Of a stretch of DNA of 64,000 nucleotides, positions 24,564 through 34,423 are shown piece by piece (position 1 is the first letter of the stretch; each line of letters begins with the position of its first letter). The notes beneath the pieces are model-generated. The model worked only from the letters and a program-made list of their open reading frames with translations. It did no database searches and was not told the origin of the DNA. The position numbers were made by a program, and so were the translations under genes. The stretch comes from Unio delphinus (Eukaryota; Mollusca; Bivalvia; Unionida; Unionidae): the NCBI GenBank assembly GCA_029339505.1, contig JAQISU010000036.1, positions 712,501 to 776,500 on the forward strand, given 5' to 3'.

Positions 24564-27500
24564 TAAATTGGACCATTCGATGTGATTATCCACCATCCAA
24601 ACAATTGTATCCGATGTAGTCAATCCCTGTGAAGAATGTATTGTCGCTGCGTATCCTAGCGTCCATTGGGGATTTATTAGCACGCAATGCATCTTCAACG
24701 ACGCTGATATCAACCAGCACAATATCATTTAACACGAGAATTTGTTTTTCACTTTGTCCTGGAATATCAACTTTTATATTCTGTTTTCGTGTATCCGAAG
24801 GCCTATAACACAACGGTACTGGAAGTGTTGCAAATTTTTCTTTATGCAATTCAAATAACTTCATCTGAAGTATGTCTCTGACTATTTTTCTGCTTGCAAT
24901 TATCAAATCGTTTGGTCTCCACGTTTCCCAAAAATCATTTATGGGAGTTTCTGAAATTATTTCACGCGCTATTTCACATTGGATTTTATCCGGCTGTAAT
25001 CTAATTAGCGCTTTGAATTCTCGTAATTGTTCATCAAGTGATCTATAATCAGTGGCAATTTCTTTATAATAGTCTACAAAACCCTTTAGCCATTCATGTG
25101 GGGATGCACCGACAAATGGTGGTGGTTGGCCATGATCACCGCACATGACGACTTTTGTATTTTTCAACAACAACCACTCAATAAAGGTTTGTAATATTTT
25201 CAACGATACTGTGCATATTTCATCCCAAATTATGATTTCAGGAATGAATTTATCGCCCATTCGATCAGAAGTCCATTCATCGCCTTTCCATCGAAAGAAA
25301 CTATGATAAGTATAGGCATTTACCCCTCGTTGTTTCATGTTTGATTTTGAAACGCGGTATAATTCAATTGCACGAGTTGTCTTTCCTGACCCACCACAAC
25401 CGTTTAAATAAACTGTCTTGTATATACATATTGGATCAGATACCGGTGGTGCATTAGAAAATTCGGATTGAATCTCATCAAACTTTAAGTACTTTTCATC
25501 CATGGTAACATCTGCCGATTCACAATACTCATGTAACGTCTCCTTTTTAAATCTCCAACATCCCCAATTTGCTTCCGGATCTGTGAAATTAGCTACATCT
25601 GATTTGTATTTCTCGTGGATATACATAGAATCAGTGGCTACTCTAACTGCGGTATTAGGAAATCTATTTATCATCGAAAATAAATTGATAGAAGCATAAG
25701 CTAGCATAGAACTTCTCAAATGCGTATATTGTTTAATATATCCATCACAATAGGTAACAATTTTACCTAATCGTCTTCCATCGGATAGGAAAGCGTCTTT
25801 ACAATTTACAAGTTTTCCCTGTTTCGTTAAATCCGTTACAATAAAATCGTATTCAGCGATATCTATGATCAACCGCGAAGAATATTTTGCATTGTCGTAT
25901 CTTCCACCCTGGGTAAATTTACCGATTATTCTTCGTCCAAAATCTTTTGCTTGTTCTTTTTTAATTTCAAATAACTATTTAGACCAATTCATGATTTGTT
26001 GTTCACTGAAATTCGAAGAATATCCATCTGGAAACTGTTTTCTCTGTTCACTAATTATACGATTTAGATCGGGTTGTGGTAGCCAAACTTCTTTCTGAGC
26101 TCGATAGCATATAATAGCTTCGGAAACAATCAACAATATTAGCATACCACAATCAATCATATATCGTAGTAACACTATTGGCATCCAGGCCTTTTCAGAT
26201 AGGTGTCTACCAAGCCAAAGATAACTACACGGATGTAACCCTGTAGCGAATTCGAATGATATCACACGAGCGAATCCGGTTAAATCAAAATCAGGTAATG
26301 GTCCATTAATCGCAATACGAGTCATTTCATGTGTGGGGTGTCCAAATCGTTTAAAGTACTCAGCACATTTCCCATACCCGAGAAAACTTCCAGGATAACA
26401 CGCGGATATATCAATTGAAATCATACCATCACGTGAGTATTTTGTATTCCACAGTCCTCCATTACTAAATTCAACGCAACTCAATTTAACGTCCTCGAGA
26501 AAATCACTTTGTGTTGGACGCCATGAGTTTTTTCTCTTGCGAAGTGAGCTACCCCTGATGGAATAGTAAAACTTTCCGTGAGTAGTTTTTCATGGGAACT
26601 CTCCGGTGAAAAATCACTAGCGATTTTTCTCATTCTGTTATCTAATTCTTCAACGCGATATAATTCACCATTTGGTCTTACAAATTGATCAAATCCTATT
26701 TCGGGATCTTCATCACTTCTAAGTAACCATACTGACACAGGATCATCTTTACACAACGCATGAATAGCATCGAATAATTTCTCATTATAAAAAACATCCC
26801 CGACGAATTCTTGGGGGATATATCTCACGATTCGTTCTCGTGGAAATATTGTTACCGCAGGTGTCCACGCGTGTTTGTTATGATCAATAATTTGTATTGG
26901 CGCTCCATTTTTGTTATATTTAGGTTCGTATAAAACTTCTCCGGTTATCGTCATAACGGTTATTGGGAATCTTAATGATGTTTCTAATTTAGCTATATCA
27001 GAAATCTTTGCACCGTGCTGTTTCACTGTCAGTTCCCATTCGGTTATTTTCCTACGTCGCAGATCAGTTAGTTTATTTCCTCGGGATGCATTTGTGAAGT
27101 GTTCCATTACCCGTGTTGCTACACAATTCAGTGAACTAGAATATTTCATAGGAGCTAGTTTTGCGATATCGGGTTTATTATTTAACGGATATATCCCATA
27201 AACGATTGATGTTACAGGATAAGATCTCTCGTAGTATGGTTTGTCAATTCCAGTTAGAATTCCTGGTTTGGAATCTCTACTCACAATGACAGTTTTTTTA
27301 TTCTTGAGGATTGGTTCAAATTTATCCCTAATAATCCATTTGCCTTCGACTTCGATAATGAATTTTATTCTGAAAAAATACTTCTGTTGGGAATTGCTTT
27401 GTTTGAAATCCTTTGGATTTCCATCTTTGAGTTTCCTTGATAAAATTCTTTGAATTTCCCCTTTGGATTTTACACCCTTGAATTTCCACCCCGTTGGCTC

Positions 27501-27944
27501 GCCAAGGTGTGAAATTATCTCAGCTGCTCTTTCATCGTTCATAGTAGCATCGATGTTGGGTACATTGACATCTTCATCAATAATTCGAAATGTCGACCAA
27601 CAGTATGCTGCACCGTCTCGGTAGAATTCATTAAAACACTCCCTGATTTTACCCAGTATAGTTCTATCACCGATTAGACGTTTTGGTATATGAGAGACTC
27701 TATCGAGATTAAAATTAGTATTTTTCCAAGGCTTGATTTTCGATAATCTCTTGAACTCATTATCAAGATTGAATTTAGTATTTTTCCAAGGCTTGATTTT
27801 CGATAATCTCTTGAACTCATTATCGAGATTGAATTTAGTATTTTTCCAAGGCTTGATTTTCGATAATCTCTTGAACTCATTATCGTGATTGAATTTAACA
27901 TTTTTCCAAGGCTTAATTTTCGATAATCTCTTGAACTCCTCCAT
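24564..27944 (-). pseudogene. PolB: family B DNA polymerase fused to superfamily 1 helicase
   Basis: A single minus-strand reading unit of about 1,100 codons, broken in three places. From the start ATG 27944 come four 20-residue repeats, then a long N-terminal region with DHNKHAWTPAV. A -1 frame change follows at an A6 run (26528-26533). Palm motif A is SIDISACYP at about 26390-26420. An in-frame TAG lies at 25975, then motif B (AKDFGRRIIGKFTQGG) and a motif C reading VRVATDSMYI near 25630. After a linker comes the helicase: Walker A GCGGSGKTT near 25380-25405, a IIIWDE box near 25230, CGDHGQPPP near 25140, and, after another frame change at about 24673-24685, the last motif ATIHSSQGLT near 24625. 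The C-terminus seems cut short against the integrase gene. Confidence 0.85.
27705..27944 (-). repeat. four 60-bp in-frame tandem repeats at the PolB N-terminus
   Basis: Four near-identical 60-bp units encode EFKRLSKIKPWKN plus a seven-residue N/F/L/D-rich linker. All copies are in frame and begin immediately after the start codon. Lys/Arg-rich with Trp, they may bind DNA or act as a localisation signal, but that is inference. Differences between units are few, indicating recent expansion. Confidence 0.9.
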
Positions 27945-27968
27945 GTTATAATTAAAACAAGCATTTAA

Positions 27969-28304
27969 ATGGAAAAATATAGTATAATGAATCACTGCAA
28001 GTGGCTAATGATTGGATTAACAACCCCGTGTAACAAATCATGCAGAAGCGAATTCTGTAGGTATCATTTACAAAGCGTTCGCAACGGTTCTTTCGGTCCA
28101 CTCCCATGCCTCCAATGTGGGGCTGGGGTAAGGGGAAAATCACAATTATGTCTCAGTTGCGGCGGCAAACGATACAGGGAACTAAAACGCTATTATGACA
28201 AACGAATAAAAAATGCAGTCATTGACCCTAACGTCCTTGATAAAATCAAGGACAAAATCATAAAAACCCCTCAAGATTATATCCAGAGATTTATAATAAA
28301 TTAG
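27969..28304 (+). CDS. small zinc-binding protein, function unknown
   Basis: 111 residues, intact, starting 24 bp from the divergent PolB start. Cys at 21, 25 and 30 with His 33 suggests one metal site. CLQCG (47-51) and CLSCGG (61-66) make a zinc ribbon. The C-terminal half is Lys-rich and helical (RYRELKRYYDKRIKNAVIDP). I do not recognise the family. Its place next to PolB and the HNH gene suggests a role in DNA replication or gene regulation. Four short A runs here are intact in frame. Confidence 0.8.
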   Translation: MEKYSIMNHCKWLMIGLTTPCNKSCRSEFCRYHLQSVRNGSFGPLPCLQCGAGVRGKSQLCLSCGGKRYRELKRYYDKRIKNAVIDPNVLDKIKDKIIKTPQDYIQRFIIN

Positions 28305-28325
28305 ACAAATAGTATTATTATACAA

Positions 28326-28799
28326 ATGAGCCAAGATTTCAGACCTCATCCAGTGCTTATTAATTACGAAGCCTCCAGTGATGGTGTTGTCAGGCACCGC
28401 AGACTAAGAGAACCGATTGGATGGGTAAATAATATGGGATATTTGATGTTTACAGCTGGGAAGAAGAAATATCTCTGTCACAGAGCCGTCTATGAAGCAT
28501 TTTACGGATTAATCGAAGACGGATTTGTGATTGATCATATCAATAATAACAAGACTGATAATTGTCTTGTGAATCTTCAAGCCGTCTCACAAAGTCGGAA
28601 TGCAAAATTAGGTGGAACTGGCAAACATGCAAAACGCCCTAGGGGGGTCAAATCGTTTGATTTAGAAAATAATGAAGAGAGAAACTTTCAATCAATAAAT
28701 GAAGCCAGTAGATACTTTGAAATTTGTAGGGCTTCAATACGATTTGTTTCAGAAAATATAATTAAAACTGCTCTGTCTAAAAAAATGGTAATAAAATAA
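28326..28799 (+). CDS. HNH endonuclease with C-terminal NUMOD1-like domain
   Basis: 157 residues, intact, 21 bp after the zinc protein. The HNH core covers residues about 48-95: YLCHRAVYEAFYG, then VIDHINNNKTDNCLVNLQAV, matching the HNH_3 pattern of phage and homing nucleases (His 71 and Asn 83 as likely active-site residues). Residues about 108-140 (GVKSFDLENNEERNFQSINE) look like a NUMOD1 DNA-binding module. It is free-standing, not in an intron or intein. Roles could be genome processing, competition with related elements, or a passenger homing gene. Direct cleavage function is inferred from motifs only. Confidence 0.85.
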   Translation: MSQDFRPHPVLINYEASSDGVVRHRRLREPIGWVNNMGYLMFTAGKKKYLCHRAVYEAFYGLIEDGFVIDHINNNKTDNCLVNLQAVSQSRNAKLGGTGKHAKRPRGVKSFDLENNEERNFQSINEASRYFEICRASIRFVSENIIKTALSKKMVIK

Positions 28800-29602
28800 A
28801 ATTCGTATACACCTAAAACGATTCAAGGGAGATAAACCCTTTATGGATAAATCCGCCGTCACTCATAACACTACTCACTAAGTTCCCTTGTATTATGACG
28901 TCAAAGGAAGTGAGTCGTCTGCTACACCTGTAAAGAGGTATAATTATCTAGGCGCGCCGCACACGTGACTGTAATGGTGAATACATAGTTTCGGTATGGT
29001 TGTATTTTTTTAACAATTTCTAAAACGTTTTATTCTCGCTTGGGCTAAAACTGCATTATTTCAACAGTTGTGTTTATTTAGACCATTTAGTACAGACGTT
29101 CTTTATAATCCAGCGCAATACCTATGTTAGCTCAGCCGGAAATACTAGTGTTTCCCATTCATTGACGTAGGTGGGCGTGGTTAAAATTCCTCTGTATACA
29201 GCTCTTTGTGATTTAATCGATAAAATGTACTCGTCTAGAGAATTAGAACAGGGAATATACGCTGTTATTTAACAACTGTATTATTTTGTTTAGTGCTTCA
29301 TTGAAAATATCTGTCTGTTTTAAATGTTGTGAAACAGCATTAATAAGTAATTCAAGGAAATAAAATAACACACTCGTGAATAGACGCGGCTGTATTAGTC
29401 GCCTTATATATATTACGGCTCGTAATAAGCTTGGGGCTTTCGAAAGCCAATTCCGACCGATCAAAACTAACCAACGCCATTAACACGGGCGTGTGGTTGT
29501 CTTTTGTCAATCATGCAACCGGGTTAATTTAGTTTGGTTGCTTTTGATTGGTTGGACTTGCGGGAGAAAATCTGCCCCCGTCGTTTCATGTTTGTGCTGT
29601 CT

Positions 29603-29853
29603 TGTGCCGTCCCACATCATTACCATCAATCGTTTCATTGAATAATACCATCCTTAATTAAGAATATATGGAATTGTGCCGTCCCACATCAATCGTTTCA
29701 TTGAATAAATACCATCCTTAATTAAGTATATGTTATGCCTAAAATTTGCCGCAACACTCGAGTGGAAATATATATGGCATTGTGCCGTCCCACATCATTA
29801 CCATCATCGTTCATTGTAAATATCCATCCCTAATTAACTTAATTAAGTATATG
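29603..29853 (+). repeat. repeat A, three copies
   Basis: Copies at about 29603-29672, 29675-29732 and 29781-29853. Each has TGTGCCGTCCCACATCA, a TCGTTTCATTGAAT-like block and CCATCCTTAATTAAG. The second copy lacks the ATTACCATC part; the third ends in a doubled TTAATTAACTTAATTAAG palindrome that recurs at 29989-30010. Confidence 0.85.
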
Positions 29854-29874
29854 TAGTGCCGTCCCTCAAAATTG

Positions 29875-30235
29875 GGTTTACTTGGATGTGAAGGCAACCA
29901 AGGAGTTCCAAAGATGTGTTGTCGTATATATAACCTCTGGGTCTTTCTGACGTCATAAGGCGCCAGCGGGATTGCCAAATGGGGTTTTCCTTAATTAACT
30001 TAATTAAGTATATGTAGTGATGTCCCCCCAAGCATATCTTCTGGGCGGTCTAAGATGGTGTTTGCCACGTTAGGCCTCCCGCCGGAGATTTATGTTTCGG
30101 GTTACTTCGGGCTTACTTGGATGCGAAGGCACCCAAGGAATTCCAAAGATGCCTGTTGTGCTGTCCTTTTTTAAGTTAATAAAGTAACCTCTGGGTCTCT
30201 CTGACGTCATAGGGCGCCAGCGGGATTGCCAAATG
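29875..30235 (+). repeat. repeat B, two copies with TGACGTCA
   Basis: Copies at about 29875-29980 and 30111-30235. Shared blocks: TTACTTGGATG, CCAAGGA-TTCCAAAGATG, AACCTCTGGGTCT, CTGACGTCATA, GGCGCCAGCGGGATTGCCAA. Spacing inside the unit differs by an insertion in the second copy. Confidence 0.85.
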
Positions 30236-30295
30236 AGTGTTATATTTTGTAATAATTAGAGGTAAAATGTATTATATCTATATTTTTATAAAAAT

Positions 30296-30652
30296 ATGGA
30301 TATCAAAGATGTAAATTCTATAATTGCTGAAATTTCAATTTTAAAAAATAAAGGGGTAGTATTATCTAAAGATCTCGACTGTGACAGGATTGCCTCGGAA
30401 TATGAAGACATTGAGTATCAGTCTAGTAGGGGTCGTTATGTTTTACCTAAGATGTACAGACTCGTGAAAGGAATTCAAAAGTCCATCTATGCTTGTTTGT
30501 ACGGTAACGATATTGATGTATTTATAACGCTATTTAGCACCGTTGAAGCAATACGTCAAAAGCTCGGCCAAGAGTATCAAAAACGAGCTGAAATTAGTTC
30601 TAAGGTTCGTGATCTTAGAAAAATATTAAACGAGGAAAAACCAGTATCCTAA
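30296..30652 (+). CDS. hypothetical protein, 118 residues
   Basis: Intact frame with ATG after a TATATC/TTTATAAAA-rich leader. Predicted mostly helical, with mixed charge, and no membrane segment or Cys motif. The C-terminal part (IRQKLGQEYQKRAEISSKVR) looks like a coiled coil. First rightward gene after the central repeats. I do not recognise it. Confidence 0.6.
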   Translation: MDIKDVNSIIAEISILKNKGVVLSKDLDCDRIASEYEDIEYQSSRGRYVLPKMYRLVKGIQKSIYACLYGNDIDVFITLFSTVEAIRQKLGQEYQKRAEISSKVRDLRKILNEEKPVS

Positions 30653-30747
30653 CCACGTGAGCGTTACTATAAAAAAAATTATTTTTTTTTAGCGTTTTTT
30701 GTAACTACATAGGATTTTCTCCTGAAATGATACTCAGCAGTTTGGGT

Positions 30748-30957
30748 TTACTCATGCAGCAGGTAGCAAGTAATCACCGCGACGCCTCCATTTTCAGGTA
30801 GTTGTTGTTGTTGCCGCGTCGTTAACAAAAATCGTTCATTTCCGTTCTCAGATATTACAATTTTGAAACCCTCAGCGATGTTATTTCTGAAACATTCGTG
30901 GATAGTGTCGTACAGTTTAACCTTGTCCGAGATGGATACGTTAGCTTGATAGTACAT
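30748..30957 (-). CDS. hypothetical small protein, 69 residues
   Basis: ATG at 30957, minus strand, opposite to its neighbours. The sequence has a plausible alpha/beta pattern (GFKIVISENGNERFLL) and a Gln run at the RQQQQL site. It is the only minus-strand open frame between two plus-strand genes and its 5' end faces the next gene, so they could share a divergent promoter in 30958-31022. Could still be chance. Confidence 0.4.
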   Translation of the reverse strand: MYYQANVSISDKVKLYDTIHECFRNNIAEGFKIVISENGNERFLLTTRQQQQLPENGGVAVITCYLLHE

Positions 30958-31022
30958 TATTTAATAACTCATCTTTTAATTGTGATAGTTTCACATTTGA
31001 AAAATTAGTTCACAAACAATAT

Positions 31023-31984
31023 ATGTTAGGTGAATCACTTACAACTAGATTAGCCCGAGAGCGGTTAGCAGCAATTAAAAAGTTTATACCGGTTCGAGAC
31101 AGAGTTCGCGAGAAACTTCAACAACGACAACAAGCGCAGACTGATTTTTCTGTGTCAAGTGAACAACTGTTTACTCCGATAACAAGTGCGACCAAAGATG
31201 TGAAAACAGCAACTGAACGAGCAATATTTGGGGATATTCCTGAGGAAGGCAAGCGACGAGAAGTGCCTGTTCTTGGTGTGCTTGAAAAAATTGCAGCAGA
31301 GACCGAACAAACAAAAAAGTCTTTAGAAACACTTCCAGTAGATATAGTAACTACTTCACGGCAACAACAAAAAAAAAAGAGCGAGTAGTAGAAGAACTAG
31401 GTGCTACTGCAAGAAAACCAGAAGAAGAGAAAGGAGACGCTACTACAGAAAAAATGTATTCACCGCAAAATATATTTACATACGATGCATACAACAAAAT
31501 TAAAAATTTTAAAGATGATAATAATTTAATTAACTTTACCGCGCGGAATGTTTCACTCGATCAAAGAGAAATAGCTGTAAAAAAAGAGTATAAAGAGTAT
31601 ATAAAAAACGACGAGGATTGGATAAAAAAAGTATACCTGGCTAACCGTGGTAGATTTAGAATCTAATTTGATTAGAGTAAATAAAGGGAATCCAACTAGA
31701 TTTTTTGGTAAAGAGGAGTCAACTGGAGATGAATATTTAGGCAGCGGCAGAGTTGAAAACACTAGCGTTACTTGTCCTGGTAACATCCTCAGTGATATAT
31801 CACGGCTGGAAGTTCTCATCGGGCCAAGCGAGCCGGAAATAACTCTCCGGAAATAATTAATGAGGCCGCTGATATTTGCAGGCGGTTATTTGCCGGTGGT
31901 ATCATGGACATTAATGTATATCGAGAACTCATTGCTGAATTAGTTGAAAATCACAAAGACGCTCATGGTTATTACAGCGATTAA
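31023..31984 (+). pseudogene. unknown Polinton protein (LGES...RLARER type), in several frames
   Basis: It opens MLGESLTTRLARERLAAIKK and continues 121 codons with a charged, Gln-rich, helical character. At ten consecutive A (31369-31378) the coding pattern moves to the -1 frame (on to about 31640). It then moves to a third frame at 31647-31856 with STGDEYLGSGRVENTSVT, and again after about 31800 to INEAADICRRLFAGGIMDIN, ending at 31984. One gene of about 315 codons with three lesions is the simplest reading, though two genes are possible. A relic at 6070 confirms the N-terminal part is a conserved family. Function unknown; its position just before the virion genes suggests a structural or scaffold role. 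Confidence 0.6.
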
Positions 31985-32018
31985 TCACTAATTGAAAAAC
32001 TACTAGTTTTATAACAAG

Positions 32019-32495
32019 ATGATTATACACTACAACCATGATAAACCCGTTAGCGTCTACGTGGTGAACTCACGATTGCCTGTTTAAAGAGCATATTACG
32101 GAGATGGTTTCGGCAATACCATTGCGGGGCTATTTACAAGAATGGCTCCAAAAGTGGCACCATAAGCTAAACAATTATCAATGAAAGCCATTGATGTAAT
32201 TCGTGATAAGGGAACCAGCAAAATCGGAGATTTCGTTGGAAATCTTGCAGGAAAGGCATTGTCTGCTGCGAAAGATAAAATAATATCATTGGTGCGAAAG
32301 AAACCAGGAATGACTAAGTCATTAGTGCTGCCATCTACAACAATGATGCCCGCAAAAATCAGCAAAGCAATAAATAGCGCAGTGGAAGAAAAATTAGCGT
32401 CGTTGGCGAACAGTAACCAAGATGATATCGCAAACATGATAGCAGGAAGTGGTTTGAAACGAAAAAGAAATTCGAAGAATTTTCAACGACGATGA
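32019..32495 (+). pseudogene. core/pX-like small virion protein with two stops
   Basis: One frame from ATG 32019 to 32495 is interrupted by TAA at 32085-32087 and TAA at 32163-32165. It shows the layout of small basic Polinton/adintovirus virion proteins: a short N-terminal NHDKPVSVYVV segment, a Gly-rich YYGDGFGNTIAGLF block, a helical basic middle (IGDFVGNLAGKALSAAKDK) and a Lys/Arg tail (GLKRKRNSK). Translation could restart at the ATG 32181. Position just before MCP fits a DNA-condensing or membrane-active capsid component. Confidence 0.6.
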
Positions 32496-32551
32496 TTACA
32501 AAGAGTTAAAACGCTAGCGTTTCCAATTGAAAATACTAGTATTTTAATAAA

Positions 32552-33967
32552 ATGTTTAAACGAACAGCTGATCCCGCGTTTAATATAGAAGCCCCAGTAC
32601 CCAAGGACAATTCCGTCCGCGATTATCAATTTTATTCTTATCATGCAATACAAGCAGATATTCGATCGCGAATCGAACTTCAAGTCCATGATACCAGCAA
32701 ATACTTTTTGCCGTGTGAAGCGTTTATCGAAGTAGAAGGAGAACTTGTACGACTTACTGATACTTCTGCTGTATCCGCACCGTATCCAGATGGCACCAAA
32801 GCTGGCTTAGTCAATAATGGTATCATGGCGCTATTTGAATCCGCGAGATATCTCATTGACGGAAAAGAGATTGAGTCTATAGAACGCGATGCTGATGTGG
32901 CTACAACAATAATTGGATTAGCAAGATACTCTGACGATTATACAAGATCAGCAGGTCCGTCTATTATGTTTGCAAAAGATAATAAAAACACTACTGGACC
33001 CACTCAATTTATTGTACGACGACCAAATGATCGTGCTGGTCCCCCCCCCCCTGCTGCTATCGAGGATATGATTATAAATACCGATCCCCAGTACTATCTA
33101 GGAGCTGCAACACGAATAGCAATGTTGGCAGGACAGCGTAAATCGTTTTCATGTGCGATTCCGTTGCATCATTTATTTGGATTCTGCAGAAATGTACGAA
33201 AAGTTATTTATGGAGCTAAGCATACAGTAGTACTCGTGCGAAAGGGTAGTGACAATGGTGAAATCTGGAGAATTTCAGCGGATCCTGCAAATCCAGATGA
33301 TGACGCTGGTAAAGTCAAATTAACTAAATTGGTCTTGTGGATGCCAGTAATGACCCCATCAATTACCACGGAAGAGCGGCTACTTTCATTTATGGACACA
33401 GGTGGCAAATCATTGCTAAGTTGGCTAACAACAACAACGGATGTTAAGCAATCAAATATCAATGGTACATTTACATGGAACTTGGCATCACAACAAGGCG
33501 TTTCAGCTCCACGTCATATATTTATCGCGTTGCAGGATATGACAAGAGTGGAATCACAATTGCATAGTCATATGGTATTTGATCAATTAGGAGTTGCTGA
33601 GGTCTCGTTGAGAATAAATGGCCAGCAGGAACCATCCGAAGACATGCAACTTAATTTCGGTCGAAACCATATTGCGCGTGTGTACCATCGTATGCTGTCA
33701 TATATGAGCCGTGATCAAAATGTTGATACTGGTTTGCAAATATCGCAACATGATTTTAAGAACTTGTATCCGATCTACTACTTTTCGCTGGAACATCTTG
33801 GTTTAACAAGGCAATCCGTCGTTGATATACACTTCAGAGCCAATGTCCTTCGTGGCGCTATTGCTAATTATAGAGCGGTTGCTGTTATTATCAGCGACAA
33901 ATCAATGTTGCTAGAAGGGGTTGGCGGAATAATGAGACTTCTTGATGCACCAGTGGAAAATATGTAA
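32552..33967 (+). CDS. MCP: major capsid protein (double jelly-roll, hexon-like)
   Basis: 471 residues, frame intact. Recognised by overall length, position before the pVI-like gene, protease and penton, and blocks I know from Polinton/adintovirus hexons. Examples are IPLHHLFGFCRNVRKVIYG and HTVVLVRK around residues 205-230, then LWMPVMTPS and FTWNLASQQGVS in the second half, and ANYRAVAVII near the end. It forms trimeric capsomers of an icosahedral shell. It contains a run of 12 C (33041-33052) coding Pro that is in frame. The stop at 33965 is immediately followed by the next ATG at 33968. Confidence 0.88.
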   Translation: MFKRTADPAFNIEAPVPKDNSVRDYQFYSYHAIQADIRSRIELQVHDTSKYFLPCEAFIEVEGELVRLTDTSAVSAPYPDGTKAGLVNNGIMALFESARYLIDGKEIESIERDADVATTIIGLARYSDDYTRSAGPSIMFAKDNKNTTGPTQFIVRRPNDRAGPPPPAAIEDMIINTDPQYYLGAATRIAMLAGQRKSFSCAIPLHHLFGFCRNVRKVIYGAKHTVVLVRKGSDNGEIWRISADPANPDDDAGKVKLTKLVLWMPVMTPSITTEERLLSFMDTGGKSLLSWLTTTTDVKQSNINGTFTWNLASQQGVSAPRHIFIALQDMTRVESQLHSHMVFDQLGVAEVSLRINGQQEPSEDMQLNFGRNHIARVYHRMLSYMSRDQNVDTGLQISQHDFKNLYPIYYFSLEHLGLTRQSVVDIHFRANVLRGAIANYRAVAVIISDKSMLLEGVGGIMRLLDAPVENM

Positions 33968-34423
33968 ATGAAACTTGAAGAGTTTCCAATTAGATCAATT
34001 GAAAGCATAAATGTGTTTTACAATAAAATGCCATATAGTGTTATTAGTGTCAAACTGACTGATGGTCAGGTCAAGAAATTGCGATCAAAATCCGCTAAAG
34101 AATGTGGAACAAGAATAACGTTGAAACCAGCGCAGATGTCCGGCGGTACACATAAAATATCACTGACGGATCGTCAAATAAAACATTTCAATGATGCGCT
34201 AAAGAAACGGCGAGGGGTTCAAATTGTATTTTCAAAGGCTGCAGTCGCGAACATGATAAAATCAGGTGGTATATTTCCATTATTAGCTGAAATACCAGCA
34301 TTGATTGCAGCTGCTGCCCCAGCAGTGGCGAAAGCGGCAGCGTTGGGGGCCGTTGGGACCGCGGAAGGGATGGCGTTGAAAAAGGCAACTGGAAAAGGAT
34401 ATAAAAAAAGGGAAAGGGTCTAA
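33968..34423 (+). CDS. pVI-like minor virion protein
   Basis: 151 residues as read. Two similar modules occur: VKLTDGQVKKL at residues about 24-34 and ISLTDRQIKHF at about 59-69, each followed by a short strand-turn (TRITLKPAQ / VQIVFSKAA). An Ala-rich hydrophobic helix follows (LIAAAAPAVAKAAALGAVGT), then a basic tail. This layout matches the membrane-lytic/cement proteins of Polintons and adintoviruses. The natural C-terminus is doubtful: after the A7 run at 34403-34409 the expected GLRLPGT tail lies in the -1 frame and reads to a stop at 34480. Confidence 0.75.
   Translation: MKLEEFPIRSIESINVFYNKMPYSVISVKLTDGQVKKLRSKSAKECGTRITLKPAQMSGGTHKISLTDRQIKHFNDALKKRRGVQIVFSKAAVANMIKSGGIFPLLAEIPALIAAAAPAVAKAAALGAVGTAEGMALKKATGKGYKKRERV

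Larger units (their letters stand above)
28800..30295. promoter_or_regulatory. central non-coding, repeat-rich region of the element
   Basis: About 1.5 kb without a supported gene, separating the replication half from the virion half. It holds two families of direct repeats, several PacI-type TTAATTAA palindromes, three perfect TGACGTCA octamers (28896, 29948, 30202; the CREB/ATF consensus) and a TATATATAA on the minus strand near 29400-29410. A replication origin, enhancer or packaging region is plausible, but nothing identifies it directly. Confidence 0.5.

Noticed and set aside
29243..29464. 73-codon minus-strand frame in the central region
   Set aside because: No ATG at its start and part of it covers a TATA-like promoter stretch; more likely non-coding.
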